Positions 36,164-40,012 of a stretch of 40,012 nt of DNA are shown here, piece by piece (position 1 is the stretch's first letter; each line of letters starts with the position of its first letter). The translations under genes and the position numbers were made by a program. The notes under the pieces are model-generated. The model did no database searches. It saw only the letters and a list, made by a program, of their open reading frames with translations, and was not told the origin of the DNA. This stretch comes from Peptoniphilus mikwangii (lineage in GTDB: Bacteria > Bacillota > Clostridia > Tissierellales > Peptoniphilaceae). Location: assembly GCF_000468535.1 (NCBI RefSeq), contig NZ_AUQY01000004.1, forward strand, positions 4,630 through 44,641, written 5' to 3'.

Positions 36164-36219
36164 AAAAGTAAATAAACTATACTTAAACAGTTTACTTTTG
36201 TTTGACTATATGTTAAAAT
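36164..36219 (+). promoter_or_regulatory. NADH oxidase promoter with overlapping inverted repeat
   Basis: TTTACT (36191-36196) and TAAAAT (36214-36219) are 17 bases apart, about 42 bases before the ATG. AAAAGTAAA (36164-36172) and TTTACTTTT (36191-36199) form a perfect 9-bp inverted repeat whose right arm covers the -35. It could be an operator (it is not a Rex consensus) or an mRNA-independent DNA site. The rest of 35946-36260 is AT-rich with no gene. Confidence 0.55.
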
Positions 36220-36260
36220 GTTGACGAATTATTTTTAAGAACATAAACAGGGAGGATATT

Positions 36261-37595
36261 ATGAGTAAAATTGTAGTAATAGGAGCAAATCATGCCGGTA
36301 CTGCATGTATAAACACAATACTTGGAGCAAAAACAAAAGATGAGGTAGTAGTATTTGATAGAAACAACAACATAAGCTTTTTAGGCTGTGGTATGGCATT
36401 GTGGATTGGAAACCAAATTCATAGCGGAGACGGTCTTTTCTATTCAAATAAAGAAAAACTTGAAGCAGCAGGTGCAAAAGTAAATATGGAGTCGGAAATA
36501 AAATCAATTGACTTTGAAGACAAAAAAGTAAACGCAGTCTTAAAAGACGGAACAACAGTTTCAGAAAGCTATGATAAATTGGTATTAGCTACAGGTTCAA
36601 TACCTATCGTGCCAAATATTCCGGGAAAAGATTTAGAAAATGTACAACTTGTAAAACTATATCAAAATGCACAAGAAGTAATTGAAAAATTAAAAAATCC
36701 TGAAATAAAAAACATTACAGTTGTAGGAGCGGGATATATCGGCGTTGAACTTGCAGAGGCATTTGAAAGACACGGAAAGAATGTTACTTTAATTGATGTT
36801 TGTGATACTGTACTTGCATCATACTATGACAAAGAATTTAGCCAAAAGATGCAAGATGTTCTTGTAAATCATGGAATTAAAACTGTTTTTGAAGAAACGG
36901 TAATAGAAATAAAAGGTGATGGGAAAGTAGAATCGGTTGTTACAGATAAAGGTGAATATAAATCTGATATGGTAATTCTTTCAATAGGATTTAAACCGAA
37001 CAACGAACTTGGAAAAGAAAAACTTGAATTATTTAAAAATGGTGCATACCTTGTCAACAAGAAACAAGAGACAAGCATTAAAGATGTTTATGCTATCGGG
37101 GATTGTGCAACAGTATATGACAATACCATCGGAGATAGAAACTACATTGCACTTGCAACAAATGCGGTACGTTCCGGAATAGTTGCCGCAAGCAATATCG
37201 TAGGAACTGAACTTGAAACAATAGGAGTACAAGGTTCAAACGGAATCTCAATCTACGACTATAAAATGGTATCAACAGGGCTTAGTGTTAAAAAAGCAAA
37301 TTCTCTCGGAATTGAAGTTGAATATGTCGACTTTAACGACCTGCAAAAACCGGAATTTATTGAAACAGAAAATCCTGAAGTAAAAATCAGAATAGTATAT
37401 GATAAAAAAACAAGAGTAATACTTGGAGCACAAATTGCATCATACTATGATATGTCCATGGGAATTCATATGTTTTCACTTGCAATACAAGAAAAAACTA
37501 CAGTAGATAAATTAAAATTACTTGATATTTTCTTTTTACCACACTTCAACAAACCGTACAATTATATAACAATGGCAGCATTAAACGCAAAATAA
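36261..37595 (+). CDS. Water-forming-type NADH oxidase / CoA-disulfide reductase family
   Basis: A 444-residue flavoprotein of the pyridine nucleotide-disulfide oxidoreductase superfamily. The FAD-binding start is [10 protein letters not shown], with His11. The single redox-active Cys43 sits in [12 protein letters not shown]. The second dinucleotide motif [19 protein letters not shown] binds NADH, and FAD motif YAIGDC follows. The length, the single cysteine and the histidine fit Nox-2 (NADH plus O2 to water), though closely related CoA-disulfide reductases and NADH peroxidases share the motifs. AGGGAGG precedes the ATG. It stands divergent from the oxygen-sensitive pflB, suggesting oxygen removal and NADH balance. 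Confidence 0.9.
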   Translation: MSKIVVIGANHAGTACINTILGAKTKDEVVVFDRNNNISFLGCGMALWIGNQIHSGDGLFYSNKEKLEAAGAKVNMESEIKSIDFEDKKVNAVLKDGTTVSESYDKLVLATGSIPIVPNIPGKDLENVQLVKLYQNAQEVIEKLKNPEIKNITVVGAGYIGVELAEAFERHGKNVTLIDVCDTVLASYYDKEFSQKMQDVLVNHGIKTVFEETVIEIKGDGKVESVVTDKGEYKSDMVILSIGFKPNNELGKEKLELFKNGAYLVNKKQETSIKDVYAIGDCATVYDNTIGDRNYIALATNAVRSGIVAASNIVGTELETIGVQGSNGISIYDYKMVSTGLSVKKANSLGIEVEYVDFNDLQKPEFIETENPEVKIRIVYDKKTRVILGAQIASYYDMSMGIHMFSLAIQEKTTVDKLKLLDIFFLPHFNKPYNYITMAALNAK

Positions 37596-37650
37596 TAAAC
37601 GACCTATCATCAGGATAAGTCGATACAAACCAACATGCTACCATAATCAT

Positions 37651-37687
37651 AAAAAAAATAAGGTGAATTAATTCACCTTATTTTTTT
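37651..37687. terminator. Bidirectional terminator between the NADH oxidase and the surface adhesin
   Basis: AATAAGGTGAA (37657-37667) and TTCACCTTATT (37672-37682) pair perfectly around TTAA, flanked by an A-run (37651-37656) and a T-run (37681-37687). The two genes converge on it, and the T-run touches the adhesin stop codon at 37686. Confidence 0.92.
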
Positions 37688-40012
37688 AATCTTCTTTTTT
37701 CTTTTTAAATACATAAACGCCACATATTCCCGCAATAACTGTCGCTATTCCCAAGTATGCCGTTTGATCCATAAATCCTGTCTTAGGAATTTTTTTCTCT
37801 TGCGGTACTTCAGGTGGTGTACTTGGTACTTCCGGAGGTGTCTGTGGTATTTCCGGTGGTGTCGGCGGTGTAGGTGGTACTTCAGGTGGTGTGTGCGGTG
37901 GTGTATATGGTGGCACTTCAGGTGGTGTCGGCGGTGTCGGCGGTTCATAAGGCGGTCTCCAAGGCTTTCTGGTATTAATTACTACATAACCCTCTTCTGC
38001 CGTTCCCGTAATTACACTTACATAACCGTTTCCGATTGCAACTTCCCTAATAGTATACTTTATTTTCTTTCCATCCTTGTATTCATCAAGGTTTGTGAAA
38101 CTTCCTGTCCAATTGTTGGCTTTGGTTAGAGTTAAAGTTTTTCCGGGTACTTCTACTCCGTCTGCCAATAACTGAATGATTACACTGTCAGGTCTTACTC
38201 CGTCCTGGTCATTATTATCTCTCCATACCTTTGTAACTTGTATACTTGTTTTGCCCGGTGTATATGAATTCTTGACATTGTAACCTTTTACTGTTGTGGA
38301 GTAGCCTTCTACTTTTTCTTCCGTTATTGTGTAAGTGATTTCTTGTCCGTTTTCATACTTGTCAAGATTTTCAAATTTCCATTTCCAACCGTCTGCTTTT
38401 GTTACTTTTTTGGAATCTATTTTTGTTCCGTTCTTTAACAGATTTATGATGATTTCTGTAGGTCTCTTGCCATCTTGATTGTTCGCATCATCCCAAGTCT
38501 TTGCACCTTCAATATTTATTTTTTCAGGAGTATGGCTATTTGTAACGTCATAATTGTTAATTTCGGTTTCATAGCCATCTACTTTTTCTTCTTCTATGGA
38601 GTACGTTATTAACTTTCCGTTTTCGTACTTGTCAAGGTTCTCAAACTTCCACTTCCACTTATGGTCTGCACCTTCTGTAACCTCTTTCGTTTCCTTAATT
38701 ACAGCAGCTTCATTACCTACTTTTTTTAACAGCTTAATAATAATTTTGGTTGGACGCTTTCCATCTTGGTTGTTATTATCATTCCAAGTCTTTTCTCCTT
38801 CAACCTCTACTTTTTCAGGTTTATGCTTATTTGTTATGTTATAGCCGTTAATCTCGGTTTCATAACCGTCTACAGGCTCTTCTTTTATGGAATATATGAT
38901 TTCTTTACCATTTTCATATTTTGGTAAATCATTGAATTCATATTTCCACTTACCGTCATCACCCTTTGAAACTTGTTTTGTTTGTACAACTACAGGAGCT
39001 CCACCACCAACTTTTTTAAGCAATTTAACTGTAATTGTAGTTGGACGCTTTCCGTCTTGGTCGTTATTATCATCCCAAGTCTTTTCTCCTTCAACCTTTA
39101 CTTTTTCAGGAGTATGTTTATTTGTGATAATTATATTGCCATGATTTGCATCATCATATGATGTGATATAACCATTTATTTCTCCAACTTCTTTTACAGT
39201 GTACTTTATGGTTTTTCCTGCTTTTTTCTCAGGAAGGTCATTCCATGTGTAAGTCCAACCGGTTTCCTTCTTAAGTTCTACTTCATCTCCTACCTTTTTA
39301 TCATCTCCATACAGCTGCACCTTGATGCTTTCAGGGCGCTTTCCATCCTGGTTATTAGCGTCATCCCAGTTCTTAGTTACTGTTACACTTGTTTTTCCAG
39401 GCGTGTAGCTATTCTTGATGTTGTAGCCGGTAATTTCAGTTTTGTATTCAGATACGACATTTTCTGTTACGGTGTACTTTATCTCCTGTCCATTCTCATA
39501 CTTTGGAAGGTCGGTAAAACTGTACTTCCAGTTATCATCTTTCGTAACCTTAACTTCTTTTATCTTATTTCCGTTTGCAAGAAGATTTACTATGATTTCC
39601 TTTGGACGCTTTCCGTCTTGGTCTTCTGCATCATCCCAAGTCTTTTCTCCTTCAACCTTTACTTTTTCAGGAGTATGTTTATTTGTGATAATCACATTTC
39701 CCTGACTATCATTACCATATGATGTAGTGTAACCGTCTACTGTTCCGACTTCTTTTACAGTGTAAGCTATAGGTTTTCCTGCAGCATTCTTAGGAAGCTT
39801 TTCCCATGTGTAAGTCCAGCTATTTCCGTCGTTAAGTTCTACTGCATCTCCTACCTTTTTATCATCTGCATACAACTGCACCTTGATACTATTCGGACGC
39901 TTTCCGTCTTGGTTGTTCGCATCATCCCACTTCTTGGTTACCTTTACACTTGTCTCTTCAGGTGTGTGGTTGTTTGTTACGTTATAGCCGTTTATTTGTG
40001 TTGTATAGTCAG
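37686..40012 (-). CDS. Cna-B-repeat LPxTG-type surface adhesin (N-terminal part outside window)
   Basis: The frame is open to the window edge, so the gene starts beyond 40012. Seven complete Cna-B-type repeats of about 90-97 residues, plus part of an eighth at the edge, are followed by a proline-rich wall-spanning stretch (PPTPPTPPEVPP pattern), the sorting motif IPKTG, a hydrophobic segment (TAYLGIATVIAGICGVYVF) and the KKKKED tail. Repeats carry WDDxNNQDGKRP, then YTWxxLP, YTVxE and NxHTP. In Cna-B domains the Lys near the start, a mid-strand Glu and the terminal Asn form an isopeptide cross-link. Two repeat classes occur (VKVEGEKTW with NLL, and TSVxVTKxW with VQLYxDDKK). It is probably anchored by a sortase. 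Ligand unknown. Confidence 0.95.
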   Translation of the reverse strand, partial: DYTTQINGYNVTNNHTPEETSVKVTKKWDDANNQDGKRPNSIKVQLYADDKKVGDAVELNDGNSWTYTWEKLPKNAAGKPIAYTVKEVGTVDGYTTSYGNDSQGNVIITNKHTPEKVKVEGEKTWDDAEDQDGKRPKEIIVNLLANGNKIKEVKVTKDDNWKYSFTDLPKYENGQEIKYTVTENVVSEYKTEITGYNIKNSYTPGKTSVTVTKNWDDANNQDGKRPESIKVQLYGDDKKVGDEVELKKETGWTYTWNDLPEKKAGKTIKYTVKEVGEINGYITSYDDANHGNIIITNKHTPEKVKVEGEKTWDDNNDQDGKRPTTITVKLLKKVGGGAPVVVQTKQVSKGDDGKWKYEFNDLPKYENGKEIIYSIKEEPVDGYETEINGYNITNKHKPEKVEVEGEKTWNDNNNQDGKRPTKIIIKLLKKVGNEAAVIKETKEVTEGADHKWKWKFENLDKYENGKLITYSIEEEKVDGYETEINNYDVTNSHTPEKINIEGAKTWDDANNQDGKRPTEIIINLLKNGTKIDSKKVTKADGWKWKFENLDKYENGQEITYTITEEKVEGYSTTVKGYNVKNSYTPGKTSIQVTKVWRDNNDQDGVRPDSVIIQLLADGVEVPGKTLTLTKANNWTGSFTNLDEYKDGKKIKYTIREVAIGNGYVSVITGTAEEGYVVINTRKPWRPPYEPPTPPTPPEVPPYTPPHTPPEVPPTPPTPPEIPQTPPEVPSTPPEVPQEKKIPKTGFMDQTAYLGIATVIAGICGVYVFKKKKED
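39069..39692 (-). repeat. 63-bp exact direct repeat inside the adhesin gene
   Basis: Positions 39069-39131 and 39630-39692 are identical over 63 bases, offset by 561 bases (187 codons, two repeat modules). They cover the end of a TS-type repeat (NKHTPEK) and the start of a VKVEGEKTW repeat. Unequal crossover between the copies would delete or duplicate exactly two in-frame modules. Confidence 0.85.

Noticed and set aside
37764-38129. Plus-strand frame rich in Arg, Trp and Cys opposite the proline-rich region
   Set aside because: It is the antisense of GGT/CCA-type proline codons of the adhesin and has no ribosome-binding site.
37686-40012. Regular repeats as a CRISPR array or a mobile element
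   Set aside because: The repeats are about 280 bases apart, all in frame, and translate to Cna-B modules. There are no short identical units with unique spacers.

Overview
The window comes from an AT-rich, Gram-positive, anaerobic Firmicute. The partial 16S rRNA, compared only from memory, looks closest to the Tissierellia / Peptoniphilaceae group (Gram-positive anaerobic cocci). Supporting signs are the Clostridia-type gene order of the ribosomal-protein cluster, zinc-binding forms of S14, L36 and adenylate kinase, strong AGGAGG ribosome-binding sites, a pyruvate formate-lyase system, and an LPxTG-like sortase substrate. The species cannot be fixed from this window.

Layout. 1-1114 is the 5' two-thirds of a 16S rRNA gene on the minus strand, with its promoter at 1238-1267. 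1325-4879 holds a small operon (dagK, a LacI-type regulator and an orphan LuxR-type regulator overlapping by four bases), preceded by a YtxH/DUF948 envelope-associated pair. 4880-5375 is non-coding apart from a terminator and a gene remnant. 5376-8712 holds a secreted S-layer-motif tyrosine phosphatase, an RluA pseudouridine synthase and a divergent NAD kinase. 8761-22586 is one continuous minus-strand S10-spc-alpha cluster of 30 genes (rpsJ to rplQ). It is driven by a near-consensus promoter at 22805-22833 with a structured leader of about 210 nt, and ends at a terminator shared with nadK. Two genes normally expected here, map and rpsD, are missing.

22956-29895 is accessory. It contains a membrane-anchored small protein whose start is out of frame by one base at a homopolymer, then an AraC regulator with two exporter-fold ABC half-transporters behind a near-perfect Fur box (probably iron/siderophore related), then a PadR-DUF1700-DUF4097 envelope-stress-like operon with its own inverted-repeat operator.

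30142-37595 is a redox and fermentation block: a secondary-alcohol dehydrogenase (NADP-type), a CobW/COG0523 metal-chaperone-like GTPase, the operon pflB-pflA-crp/fnr, and a divergent NADH oxidase. A perfect TGTGA-N6-TCACA palindrome sits at about -41.5 relative to the predicted pflB start, so the regulator encoded at the end of the operon probably controls its own operon. The window ends inside a large Cna-B-repeat surface adhesin with a proline-rich wall region and an IPKTG sorting signal.

Nothing here looks like a wholly new defence or mobile system. The items most worth a second look are the Crp/Fnr-pfl feedback circuit, the S10 leader with competing hairpins, the homopolymer frameshift, the SLH-barrel-phosphatase fusion, the loss of rpsD and map, and the ADH-CobW pair.
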